A stretch of DNA of 64,000 bases from Bacteroides sp. M10 (GTDB lineage Bacteria; Bacteroidota; Bacteroidia; Bacteroidales; Bacteroidaceae): positions 1,446,501 to 1,510,500 of the forward strand of contig NZ_CP060488.1 of NCBI RefSeq assembly GCF_014334015.1, given 5' to 3'. The position numbers and the translations under genes were made by a program. Shown here piece after piece: positions 47,483-57,220 of the stretch. The notes under the pieces are model-generated. The model was not told the DNA's origin. It ran no database searches and saw only the letters and a list, made by a program, of their open reading frames with translations. Positions within the stretch are counted from its first letter, which is position 1. Every line of letters starts with the position of its first letter.

Positions 47483-50482
47483 TTAGAAATTCAAACTAAG
47501 ACCTACAGAATAAGTTTTCAGCAACGGATAAGACCCCATCTGACCACGGCTTTCAGGATCAACCATACTTTCTTTGGCAAAAGTAAACGGATTCTGAGCA
47601 TTCACATATACACGAATACTTGAAACACCTACTTTTTTCAATGACATCTGGTCAAACGTATATCCTACCTGAATGTATTTCACACGACAATAACTTGCAT
47701 CGAAATGCCAATAATCAGACGCATGGTGATTATTACCATAATCGGGTGACGGTGTCAGTCTCGGATAATGTGCACCGGGATTCGACGGGGTCCAATAATC
47801 CAACTGCGCTTTCATGGGTGTCAATCCGTCTCCTGTCAGATTCAATCCGTTAGAGAATGGTGCGCTATAATAAGCATCTACTCCTGTAACTCCCTGAAAA
47901 AGAACCTCAAAACTCCACTTCTTATAATTAAAGGAAAGGTTTGCAAAATAGTTCAGGTCGGGCTGGTCATTTCCACGAATTACACGGTCATCGGTAGTAA
48001 TCTTATTATCAGGTTTTCCATCCGGACCTGACACATCTAAATATTTAATGTCTCCCGGTTGTTGCCCGTCAAAGATGACCACGCCTTCTTTAGGTACCCA
48101 ATTGCCCGAAGCGTCTTTCGTAAAGTCACTCTCCTGCAACAGACCATCAGTAGGATAAACATAATAACTGTTCAAAGCATAACCGATCTGATTAATTGTA
48201 GATCCGTTATCATAAGGCGCTCCAAATAAGTCTATGATTTTATTTTTGTTTTGAGACAGACCACCGTGGATGCTAAAACCGAAATCTTTAAATTGCTTGT
48301 CATAATTTACACTGAACTCCCAACCTCTATTGCGTACTTTTCCTGAATTGATGGCACTCGCCCAAATACCACCGATAGAAGAAATAGGAGGGGTAATTAG
48401 CATACCAGAAGTCGTCTTTTCGTACCAATCGAAAGTAAGGCTCAAATCCTTGAACAAACGGAGGTCTGCACCGACATTCAGCATTTTCACTTTTTCCCAA
48501 GTAATTTTAGGATTACCATATTCCTTTTCTTCACCATTACCCATATCTATAAATGTCTGATATTTATACAGACCGATATTCTCGTTACCAAGCAAACCAT
48601 ACGAACCTCTTAACTTCAACTCATTGATTTCATTCTTCAAAGATTTCATAAATTTTTCTTCATGTACATTCCAACCTACAGCAATCGAAGGAAATACGCC
48701 AAATTTTTCACCGTCTCCAAAGCGTGAAGAACCATCGCGACGTACAGTACCTTCCAAAAGATAGCGCCGATTATATGTATAATTTGCTTTAGCAAACATG
48801 GAAATCATCGAATAGCTGTCCCAACTATTATTATGAGTCAACTCCTGATTGTAACCTCCGATGACAAACAAACGGTGGTCACCTTTATCATAGGTATATT
48901 CAGCAGTACCACCCAAATAATAATAGGTATCATGATCTCTATAATCAGTATAGTTTGCTCCCCATGTATTCAGCAGCACATCTGTGTTGTAATCAAAAAA
49001 GTTATAAGCATCACGCATGGATTTTCCTCCACGGCTACTGATACGATAAGAATACTGCCCTTTCAATACCAAATTAGGCAATATTTCCCAACGGGGGGAG
49101 ATGTTGACGCTGATATTATCTTCATAATCTTCACGTATGCCCGAATGATCGATAAAAGCTGCGGGATTGGCCATCATAGGCCTGTTTCCGTAATAAGTGA
49201 AACTACTTCCTTCTTTCTTCGGATAACGAGTCACTGTATTAGGTGGTGTCTTATACATCCATTCAAATAATGACTTGTCGGCATCATCCGTTTTAGGTTG
49301 CTTCCGGTTAGTGCGGTAAGCATTGAAGTCCATATTTACAGACAGATTATCCCGCAAACTGACAGTGGTATTGGCACGAATATTCAACCGATCGGAGCTT
49401 GTGTGTTCCGTCAACCCCTCATTCTGCATATAATTTACACTCAAGGCAAAACGCGCCAAACTACCACCACCTGAAACAGAGACAGAGTGATTTTGAACAT
49501 ATCCAGTGCTAAACAGGAAATCTGCCCAGTCCGTATCAGGGTATTTATAAGGATCAGCACCGGCTATTGTATTTTTAATTACTTCCTCACTATACAACTC
49601 GTCACCTCCAATATTTTTTTTGGCAACATTAGCCATTGTCATATATTCGGCTGCATTTACGAAATCAGGAAGATAAGTTGCTTTTTGAACACCAAAGTAA
49701 CCATCATACGATACATTAATTTTTCCTACTGTACCACGTTTAGTTTTCACCACAATTACACCATTGGCGGCACGTGCACCATAAATAGCAGCGGCAGCGG
49801 CATCCTTCAGAATAGTCACACTTTCAATTGTATTCGGATCCAGTTGATTCATATCCATTGGAATACCGTCAACCAATACCAACGGGTCATTATTAGTATG
49901 TAAGGAGGAAATACCGCGAATCTTAATGGAAGCTCCGTCTCCACCCGGCATACCAGAACCTTGCGTAACAGTCAGTCCTGTTACACCTCCCTGTAAAGAC
50001 TGTGAGATAGAAGTAATAGGCTTAGAATTCAGATTTTTAGTGATATCCAATGTAGATACAGAAGAAATTGAATTCAACTTTTTCTCTTCCGAGTATCCGG
50101 TAACTACCACTTCATCCAATGCTTCGGAATCTTCGGACAAAGAGACACTCAAATTACTAATAGCACGGGATACAACATATTCATAAGGTCGGAATCCAAG
50201 ATAAGTAAATACGATCACATCTCCTTTTTGAGCTTTAATAGAGAAATATCCGTTTGTATCGCTTATGGTACCAATCGTAGTACCTTTAATAAGAACATTG
50301 ACACCGGCAATAGGAAGCGGTTGCACTGAGTTTTCAAGTATCTGCCCCTGAATAGTCCAATTTCGCTCCTTCGTGTCATTGGCAACAGCAGGTGTTGATT
50401 CCAAAGCTAAAGACTTTGTTGGAGTTCCCAACAATAAACAGGCAAATAACAAAGAAATTACTGCCGTCGAGCTTCTTTTCAT
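47483..50482 (-). CDS. SusC/RagA-family TonB-dependent outer membrane transporter
   Basis: 999-residue outer-membrane barrel. Signal peptide (AVISLLFACLLLGTPTKSLA), carboxypeptidase-regulatory-like domain (about 43-120, GVNVLIKGTTIGTISDTNGY), TonB-box/plug (DEVVVTGYSEEKK, then IKIRGISSLHTNNDPLVLVD and ESVTILKDAAAAAIYGARAA) and a barrel ending LSLNF. Imports the oligosaccharides that SusD binds. It is divergent from the GH95 gene across a 300-base gap with promoters on both strands. It lacks an STN domain, consistent with regulation by the hybrid sensor and not a sigma factor. Confidence 0.96.
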   Translation of the reverse strand: MKRSSTAVISLLFACLLLGTPTKSLALESTPAVANDTKERNWTIQGQILENSVQPLPIAGVNVLIKGTTIGTISDTNGYFSIKAQKGDVIVFTYLGFRPYEYVVSRAISNLSVSLSEDSEALDEVVVTGYSEEKKLNSISSVSTLDITKNLNSKPITSISQSLQGGVTGLTVTQGSGMPGGDGASIKIRGISSLHTNNDPLVLVDGIPMDMNQLDPNTIESVTILKDAAAAAIYGARAANGVIVVKTKRGTVGKINVSYDGYFGVQKATYLPDFVNAAEYMTMANVAKKNIGGDELYSEEVIKNTIAGADPYKYPDTDWADFLFSTGYVQNHSVSVSGGGSLARFALSVNYMQNEGLTEHTSSDRLNIRANTTVSLRDNLSVNMDFNAYRTNRKQPKTDDADKSLFEWMYKTPPNTVTRYPKKEGSSFTYYGNRPMMANPAAFIDHSGIREDYEDNISVNISPRWEILPNLVLKGQYSYRISSRGGKSMRDAYNFFDYNTDVLLNTWGANYTDYRDHDTYYYLGGTAEYTYDKGDHRLFVIGGYNQELTHNNSWDSYSMISMFAKANYTYNRRYLLEGTVRRDGSSRFGDGEKFGVFPSIAVGWNVHEEKFMKSLKNEINELKLRGSYGLLGNENIGLYKYQTFIDMGNGEEKEYGNPKITWEKVKMLNVGADLRLFKDLSLTFDWYEKTTSGMLITPPISSIGGIWASAINSGKVRNRGWEFSVNYDKQFKDFGFSIHGGLSQNKNKIIDLFGAPYDNGSTINQIGYALNSYYVYPTDGLLQESDFTKDASGNWVPKEGVVIFDGQQPGDIKYLDVSGPDGKPDNKITTDDRVIRGNDQPDLNYFANLSFNYKKWSFEVLFQGVTGVDAYYSAPFSNGLNLTGDGLTPMKAQLDYWTPSNPGAHYPRLTPSPDYGNNHHASDYWHFDASYCRVKYIQVGYTFDQMSLKKVGVSSIRVYVNAQNPFTFAKESMVDPESRGQMGSYPLLKTYSVGLSLNF

Positions 50483-50568
50483 AAGTTTGAATTTATAGGT
50501 AAAACAAAATTGTATTTAATGAATCTCATGTTTTTTATTAGATCTAATATTTATCTTTAAATGCAATG

Positions 50569-50576
50569 CAAATATA
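50569..50576 (-). promoter_or_regulatory. -7 element (TATATTTG) of the SusC-SusD operon
   Basis: TATATTTG on the minus strand, 87 bases before the SusC start. Activated promoters of utilization loci often lack a good upstream box, and none is seen here. Confidence 0.45.
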
Positions 50577-50715
50577 CCCGATATATAATGAGTAATTGAG
50601 TTATAAACGCTGCAAAAAATAGAATATTTGCTTCAAACATCGCTGTGAACTCCTGTAGGGTGCATTCTTGTCATTTTATGAATCATTTGTATAGAACAAA
50701 AAAATCACGATAGAC

Positions 50716-50723
50716 TAATTTTG
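50716..50723 (+). promoter_or_regulatory. -7 element (TAATTTTG) of the GH95-GH110 operon
   Basis: TAATTTTG on the plus strand, 60 bases before the GH95 start. The nearest TTTG (50686-50689) is 26 bases upstream, too far for a normal promoter, so an activator may be needed. Confidence 0.4.
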
Positions 50724-50782
50724 TCTTATAATAAAAACAACTACCTATTCTTATATTAATCACATAATTATATATTTGAACC

Positions 50783-53185
50783 ATGAAAATTAAAACTATC
50801 AGTTTTTCTCTAGTTATTATGATGTCCTCCCTTTCGGGATGTACGGATACAATGGAGGCAAAAGACAAAGTCGAACTATGGTATGAACAGCCTGCTAAAG
50901 AATGGATGAGTTCTGTACCGGTAGGAAATGGTCGTCTCGGGGCAATGGTATTCGGCGGTATTGAAGAAGAAACCATCGCACTGAATGAATCAAGCATGTG
51001 GTCAGGACAATATGACGAAAATCAAGAAATTCCTTTCGGAAAAGAAAGAATGAATGAATTAAGAAAACTCTTTTTCGAAGGAAAAATACAGGAAGGAAAT
51101 CAGATTGCAGGAGAATTTCTGCATGGCAACGGACATTCTTTCGGCACACATCTTCCTATTGGTGACTTGAAACTTACTTTCAGCTATCCGGAAGGTACGG
51201 TTAGCAATTACCGTCGTTCGCTCGACCTGACTACAGCTGTCAGTACAACCAGTTACACAATAGGCGACATTAATTATGTGCGCGAATGTTTTGCTACCAA
51301 TCCGGACGATGTACTTGTATTACGGATGTCCGCCAATAAAAAGAAAGCCATTCATGCAAAACTGTCATTAAGCATGTTGCGGGAATCCGAACTCTCAACC
51401 GATGGCAATCAACTGATTTTCGACGGAACTGTTAATTTCCCCAAGCAAGGTCCCGGCGGTGTGAGTTTTCAGGGACGCATCGCTGTATCTGCACCTAACG
51501 GAACATTACAGGCTGAAGATTCTACTATATCTGTAAACAATGCCGATATGCTGACTATCGTAATAGATGTACGCACCAATTACAAGAATAACACTTATCA
51601 ATCTCTTTGTAAAGAAACTGTAGCTAAAGCTGAAAAAAAAGCATATAAGAAACTGAAGAAAGCTCATATCAATGATTATTCTTCTCTTTTTGACCGTGTT
51701 TCCCTGAAGTTGGGAACGGGAGAATACAATAACCTGCCAACTGACAAAAGATGGGAACAAGTGAAAAAAGGTGGATATGATCCTGGACTTGACGTATTAC
51801 TTTTCCAGTATGGACGTTATCTGCTGATTGCTTCTTCACGGGAAAACTCACCACTTCCGGCTGCCCTACAGGGCTTCTTCAATGATAATCTGGCTTGTAA
51901 TATGGGATGGACAAATGATTATCATCTGGATATCAATACACAACAGAACTATTGGATAGCGAATGTAGGTAATCTGGCAGAGTGCCATCTTCCCCTTTTC
52001 AAATATATCAAAGACTTATCTATCCATGGAGCCAAAACTGCTCAAAAGATATATGGATGTAAAGGATGGACAGCACATACCACAGCCAATATATGGGGAT
52101 ACACAGCTCCTTCTGGAAGTATCCTCTGGGGATTATTTCCAACAGCAAGCAGTTGGATTGCCTCACATCTTTGGACTCAATACGAATATACGCGCGACAA
52201 AGATTATCTGGCAAAAACCGCCTATCCTCTGCTAAAAGGAAATGCAGAATTTCTTCTCGATTATATGGTCGAAGATCCCAATACAGGCTATATGGTAACA
52301 GGACCCAGTATATCACCAGAAAATTCTTTCCTTTACGAAGGTAATAATTTATGTGCGTCAATGATGCCCACCTGTGACCGTGTATTAGCTTATGAAATAT
52401 TCAATGCCTGCATTCAGTCATCACAGATTTTAGGTATCGACCAATCATTCAGTGATAGCTTGCAACAGGCCCTCAAAAAGTTTCCTCCAATCCGTCTGCG
52501 TGCCAACGGTGGCGTACGGGAATGGTTGGAAGATTACGATGAAGCAAGCCCTAATCATCGCCATACTTCACACTTACTGGCTCTTTATCCTTACGAACAA
52601 ATTTCATTGGATAAAACCCCGGAACTCGCAGTAGGTGCACGCAAAACCATCGAAGACCGTCTAGCTGCAGAAGGTTGGGAAGATACGGAATGGAGCCGTG
52701 CCAATATGATATGTTTTTATGCCCGGTTGAAAGATGCTAAAGAGGCCTATCAAAGTATACTTACTCTCGAGAGTATATTCACACGAGAAAATTTATTGAG
52801 TATCTCCCCTGCTGGTATTGCCGGAGCACCTTATGATATTTTCATTCTTGACGGAAACGCAGCCGGAGCAGCTGGAATAGCAGAAATGTTAGTACAAGGC
52901 CACGAAGGGTATATTGAATTCCTACCTTGTCTGCCGGAACAATGGAATGTGGGAAATTACAAAGGCTTGTGTGTCAAGGGAGGAGGAGAAGTTTCTGCCG
53001 ACTGGAATCAGTCTTTAATTAATGAAGCAACTCTGAAAGCTATTGTTGACAATACATTTACCGTAAAAGTTCCACAAGGAAAGGATTACACGATTACGCT
53101 GAATAACAAACAGATCGACCCAGCAATTAATAATGGATTGATTACCGTTTCCATGAAAGCTAAAGATATATTAAAATTCAAATAA
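50783..53185 (+). CDS. GH95 alpha-L-fucosidase (or alpha-L-galactosidase) lipoprotein
   Basis: Inverting exo-glycosidase; characterised members cut terminal alpha-1,2-fucose from host glycans, some cut alpha-L-galactose in plant polymers. It has lipobox LSGC (Cys20), so it is membrane anchored. The N-terminal domain opens WMSSVPVGNGRLGAMVFGG, the GH95 signature; the (alpha/alpha)6 barrel has NPNTGYMVTGPSISPEN-type and EWLEDYDEASPNHRHTSHL motifs, which carry the acid and base residues. 800 residues is typical. Followed after 8 bases by the GH110 gene, so the two are co-transcribed and probably act one after the other. Confidence 0.94.
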   Translation: MKIKTISFSLVIMMSSLSGCTDTMEAKDKVELWYEQPAKEWMSSVPVGNGRLGAMVFGGIEEETIALNESSMWSGQYDENQEIPFGKERMNELRKLFFEGKIQEGNQIAGEFLHGNGHSFGTHLPIGDLKLTFSYPEGTVSNYRRSLDLTTAVSTTSYTIGDINYVRECFATNPDDVLVLRMSANKKKAIHAKLSLSMLRESELSTDGNQLIFDGTVNFPKQGPGGVSFQGRIAVSAPNGTLQAEDSTISVNNADMLTIVIDVRTNYKNNTYQSLCKETVAKAEKKAYKKLKKAHINDYSSLFDRVSLKLGTGEYNNLPTDKRWEQVKKGGYDPGLDVLLFQYGRYLLIASSRENSPLPAALQGFFNDNLACNMGWTNDYHLDINTQQNYWIANVGNLAECHLPLFKYIKDLSIHGAKTAQKIYGCKGWTAHTTANIWGYTAPSGSILWGLFPTASSWIASHLWTQYEYTRDKDYLAKTAYPLLKGNAEFLLDYMVEDPNTGYMVTGPSISPENSFLYEGNNLCASMMPTCDRVLAYEIFNACIQSSQILGIDQSFSDSLQQALKKFPPIRLRANGGVREWLEDYDEASPNHRHTSHLLALYPYEQISLDKTPELAVGARKTIEDRLAAEGWEDTEWSRANMICFYARLKDAKEAYQSILTLESIFTRENLLSISPAGIAGAPYDIFILDGNAAGAAGIAEMLVQGHEGYIEFLPCLPEQWNVGNYKGLCVKGGGEVSADWNQSLINEATLKAIVDNTFTVKVPQGKDYTITLNNKQIDPAINNGLITVSMKAKDILKFK

Positions 53186-53193
53186 GTAAGTTT

Positions 53194-54870
53194 ATGTACA
53201 AAATCATCACTTTCTTCCTTTTCCAGATATGTGTCTTGTCCGTATTATCAGCACAAGAAACGATTTTTGTGAAAGCAAAATCCGACGACGCGACTCCGCG
53301 TCTGCAAACTGCCATAGAACAAGCACGTCGCTTGAAAGGGAAGAAAGTAGTGATACAACTGGAACAAGGAGACTATCATTTATATCGTAAAAGTAGTTCC
53401 AAACAAATTTACTTTATTTCCAACACTGCTTCCAAAGAAGAGAATCCGGATCCTACCAAACATATCGGTCTTTGGATAAAAGATATGAAAAATCTCGTCA
53501 TTGATGGGGGTGGCGCACATCTGATTACACACGGAGAAATGACTTCTTTCGTCATAGACCAAAGTAAAAATATAACACTTCGAAACTTTACACTGAAAGC
53601 GGCTGATCCTTCGGTTACGGAAATGGAAGTTATCGATACAACGACCTACACAGCTACTTTTAAAATTCATCCCAATGACCGGTATGAAATTGTGGATAAA
53701 CAAATCAAATGGTTAGGAACAGAATGGAGTTTTACCGGAGGAATCGCTCAAACATTTGATTTGCATACTAATATAACAAATCGTTGTAACCTGCCTACCG
53801 ATCATGCCGTTTCCCTTACCGATATCGGGAATCATCAGATACACGCGATATACGACCAGAAAAAAACGTTATATCCGGGAGAAATATTTCAGATGCGGAA
53901 TGCCATCCGGGACCAAGTCTGTGGATTTATTCATTTAAGCAAAAACATTGCACTTGAACATCTGAATCTGCATTTTTTAGGAAATTTCGGAATCGTAGCC
54001 CAATATTCAGAGAATCTGACTTATAAATATTTAAACTGTGAACCAGAATATGGCAGTAACCGTACCTGTGCCGGTTTTGCCGATTTTGTGCAAATGTCCG
54101 GATGTAAAGGAAAGATTTGTATTATCCATTCCCGCTTTGAAGGAGCACAAGATGATCCGGTCAATATACACGGCACTCATCTAAAAGTTATCGCTTACGA
54201 ACCGGGAAATAAAATATCAGTTCGTTTCATGCACCCACAGTCTTACGGATTCAAGGCTTTCTTTCCCGGAGATGAAATTGAATTTACCAACGTACATTCA
54301 TTGCAATGTCTACATAAAGCATCCATACGAAAAGTAGAGAGAGTAAATGACTATGATTGTAAACTTACGCTAGATGACTCCATTCCTTCTGCCCTACAAC
54401 AACAGGAAGTAGTAGTGGAGAATATCACTTGGACACCGGAAGTAGAAATCCGCAACAATTATTTTGCCCGGACACCAACAAGAGGAATACTCGTTACAAC
54501 TCGCCGAAAAGTCGTAATTGAAAATAATGTGTTTTATCGAACCCCGATGAGTGCCATTGCTGTTTCCGATGATGCCCGCAGCTGGTATGAATCAGGTCCT
54601 GTGTACGATCTAACCATCCGAAACAATCATTTCATAGAATGTGGAAGTCCGGTTATCAGCATTGCTCCTGAAAATGACCACCCAAACGGGACTGTTCATA
54701 AAGGAATCCGCATCGAAAAAAATCGTTTTACACTGAAAGATAAACTGGCTATCTATGCCCGTTGGACAGATAATATCCAAATTTCAGGTAATTATTTCGA
54801 AGGAGTTTCCCCTATTTCCACAAAAGAGTCTGTTTTATTGAAGCATTGTACAAATGTAGAGAATGACTAG
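53194..54870 (+). CDS. GH110 alpha-1,3-galactosidase
   Basis: Exported right-handed beta-helix enzyme that removes terminal alpha-1,3-linked galactose, as in the blood group B antigen or the linear alpha-Gal epitope. Signal peptide (FFLFQICVLSVLSA); 558 residues, like GalA/GalB of Bacteroides. The active-site region GAQDDPVNIHG has the paired Asp320-Asp321 that in studied members include the general base. Repeated strands such as ENLTYKYLNCEPEYG and RKVVIENNVFYRTPM fit parallel beta-helix repeats. Transcribed with the fucosidase, which would expose or compete for the same terminal structure. Specificity for branched (B antigen) over linear substrate cannot be read from sequence. Confidence 0.9.
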   Translation: MYKIITFFLFQICVLSVLSAQETIFVKAKSDDATPRLQTAIEQARRLKGKKVVIQLEQGDYHLYRKSSSKQIYFISNTASKEENPDPTKHIGLWIKDMKNLVIDGGGAHLITHGEMTSFVIDQSKNITLRNFTLKAADPSVTEMEVIDTTTYTATFKIHPNDRYEIVDKQIKWLGTEWSFTGGIAQTFDLHTNITNRCNLPTDHAVSLTDIGNHQIHAIYDQKKTLYPGEIFQMRNAIRDQVCGFIHLSKNIALEHLNLHFLGNFGIVAQYSENLTYKYLNCEPEYGSNRTCAGFADFVQMSGCKGKICIIHSRFEGAQDDPVNIHGTHLKVIAYEPGNKISVRFMHPQSYGFKAFFPGDEIEFTNVHSLQCLHKASIRKVERVNDYDCKLTLDDSIPSALQQQEVVVENITWTPEVEIRNNYFARTPTRGILVTTRRKVVIENNVFYRTPMSAIAVSDDARSWYESGPVYDLTIRNNHFIECGSPVISIAPENDHPNGTVHKGIRIEKNRFTLKDKLAIYARWTDNIQISGNYFEGVSPISTKESVLLKHCTNVEND

Positions 54871-54874
54871 AGTT

Positions 54875-54910
54875 ATTGGGTATATATTCTGTATGAACAA
54901 TATACCCAAT
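54875..54910. terminator. Terminator after GH110
   Basis: Perfect 11-bp inverted repeat ATTGGGTATAT/ATATACCCAAT (54875-54885 with 54900-54910) around a 14-base loop, between the GH110 stop and the convergent pseudogene. Confidence 0.6.
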
Positions 54911-54924
54911 CCACTGAAAAATAA

Positions 54925-55993
54925 TCAAATGAATGGCTTTAATATCAACCTATCTCCCGGCAGAGTCTTAAGATCTGATATCGTTTTCTCCTTTCCGTTC
55001 TGAATTAATTTTACCTTTTGTTTTCCCCAAGGATTACGCACAGAGCAATTACCGCCTTTTTCACTGGTAATACAAACCTCATGAACTTCCCCATCTTTTA
55101 GGACTGCATCTACCAAAAAAAGCACCTCTGACATGCAAAGAAACAAAATACGCACCTTTATTTCTATCCCAATTAGGAAATAAAATAATCTGTCCGCTAT
55201 AACTCTACATAAGGCATTCATTAATAACTACCGGTAAAGCAAAATCCTCAAACCAGATTCCCATATTACCCATATAAAAATAATCAGTCTGATCGTTATA
55301 TCGACCACCTATCTGCATAACTGCATCCGTTGCCGTTTGATTGGGTAAAGTGGCATATCTCACCTGATGTTTAAACTTTTCCAAATCAAGCATACCTATT
55401 CTAACAGCCTGTAAATTAAGGAATACAAGATCATTTCCACCTTCATTCTGATGTGCACGGAGTGTATTTATCAAACGTTGTTTCACATCGGAAGGTACAT
55501 CTATTCCGTATTCTTCACCTGGAAATACATTTGTCAGATTCGCGGGCACATTATATATGATCTGATCCTTTTCACCCGGCACAGAAACATATATATCACC
55601 ATACCTAGAAGAATTATATATAGGATATGCGGGCATATTGGTCAAAATATGCTTAACTTGTTTAATCAATATCCGCTCCTTTTTTGTCACATTCAAAACT
55701 TGAGTGGCTTTCAGATAAGCGTTGAATATAAATTTACTTAAAGTGATGTCTATCTGCGTATCATTATTAAATTTAAACCCTGGCTGCAATCCATAAAGTT
55801 CGTGAGGGACAGACGGAAATATATGATACCTATCATTTCCCCATTGATTCCCTTTAGCATCTTTACGACTCACGTAATCTACCAAAAACAAAACAGCATC
55901 TTTCATTGGAACAAACGCCCGTTTTTCTACTAAATCTACATAAACCAGATTCTTGTCTAAATGATTGCTGGAAAAAGTAACCCCTTCTTTCAC
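54925..55993 (-). pseudogene. 3' remnant of a GH95-like (alpha/alpha)6 glycosidase gene
   Basis: The C-terminal part of an exo-glycosidase, with conserved segments such as RYHIFPSVPHELYGLQPGF and MGNMGIWFEDFALPVVINEC, then a frame break. A TAG at 55205-55207 interrupts the frame where Gln is expected after NECLM; beyond it the same frame reads SYSGQIILFPNWDRNKGAY, and then a shift in a run of seven T (plus-strand A7 at 55115-55121) moves the reading to the last frame, DAVLKDGEVHEVCITSEKGG, which ends at 54925. The 5' end is missing: the reading begins abruptly next to GH92 sequence at about 55994. The family (GH95-like) is by the C-terminal pattern only. Confidence 0.8.
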
Positions 55994-57036
55994 AGATGGA
56001 TTTTATTGTCAGCACCTACATATTTACCATCTATATCCGAAAAGCAGTGCGGATCGATCATCGTGTGATATAACGCTGTATAAAAAGTAGTTTTATCCGC
56101 TTCGTTTCCCTCTATCTTTATTTTCGACAATGCTTGATTCCACATCTTCCGCGCATAAGCAGAAACTCTGTTGAAATCCCAGATGTTTACCTTTCATCAC
56201 TTTTGCGTGTGGATGAATAACAGCCTTCCTGATATATCGGCAATAATTTTTATCGTCATTTGATTCATTCTTACGGGAAGTACCTTCGGGAATGTCTGCA
56301 CTCCACACACCGAAATCTTCTAAAGGACGACTAAATAAACAGTATAATTTCCCTGACCTTCACCATTTCCCCAACCGCTATTTTCGGGAGTGCATCTCAT
56401 CCACCCCCGAATAACATAATCATCAACAACCTCAATGAATTGTTCGCTGGAAGTTTCTCCTATACGACGTGCCAAATCAATCTGTATACGAGATTCTTCA
56501 TGTTTGGGATACGTAAAGCGTATCATCCCCGAACGCGGTGCTGCAGTTAATTCCACCTTAATATCATAGTCGTCAAGTTTCACCTTATATTTATCAACAT
56601 GTGACGACTCCGTTTCATGAGAAAATCTGGAACGATAACTTTCTTCCGGATTTTCTTCTGTTCCTTTGAAAGTGTGAAGTTTGCCTGTAATGGGCATAAC
56701 CAGAAAATTACCCAAATCTCCATACCAACCAATGCCGCTCATGTGAGTAAAGCTAAATCACTCGATAGTGGAATGATGATAAGAATATCCCAAACCGTTG
56801 TCTCCTCCCGTTTTCGTATCCGGACTTAGCTGTACTAGACCAAAAGGAGTATATACCCCTGGAAAAATTTTACCTAACCCAAAGTCTGTATTTACTACAT
56901 TATCTAGTGCAGTGGCTCCGATCATCTGATTTACATAATCAACAAATTCTTAAGCATTTGTCTTTAGCGGTAAACAACCTTTCAGTAGAAAGAATCCACC
57001 GATCAGTAAAGAAAGTAATCTGCTTATGTTTTCCAT
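55994..57036 (-). pseudogene. 5' remnant of a GH92 alpha-mannosidase gene
   Basis: Starts with a signal peptide (MENISRLLSLLIGGFFLLKG) and a normal GH92 opening (VYTPFGLVQLSPDTKTGGD, FSFTHMSGIG), but carries in-frame stops at 56950-56952 (TAA) and 56758-56760 (TGA, where Gly of the usual EGFSFTH is expected). A one-base loss near 56332 moves the frame between NYTVYL and SRPLEDFGVWSADIPEG, and a second shift near 56190, with a probable internal deletion, precedes YARKMWNQALSKIKIEGNEA. The GH92 match stops at FSDIDGKYVGADNKIH (about 55996), and the next base begins a different glycosidase. It has no catalytic C-terminal half. Confidence 0.85.
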
Positions 57037-57158
57037 GTTTACAATTATAAGTACAAATAACGATACAAAGATAGAAGAGAAACGATGTGTGCTAAAATAC
57101 AAATGCGCCTATTACTGATACAAATGCGTCATCCTTGTCATGCCAATAACAGAGCGAA

Positions 57159-57206
57159 GCAAAAAATAAGGCCGTTCCAACATTTTGAAACAGCCTTATT
57201 TTTTGC
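57159..57206 (-). terminator. nadA terminator
   Basis: Perfect 14-bp stem GCAAAAAATAAGGC/GCCTTATTTTTTGC (57159-57172 with 57193-57206) with further pairing inside the loop. It starts 15 bases beyond the nadA stop on the minus strand and provides its T-run. Confidence 0.8.
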
Positions 57207-57220
57207 ATATCCTTTAAATC

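Noticed and set aside
55205..55993. A complete 262-codon gene at this position
   Set aside because: It begins inside a glycosidase domain, directly abuts GH92 sequence and ends at a stop where homology continues in frame, so it is part of a pseudogene.
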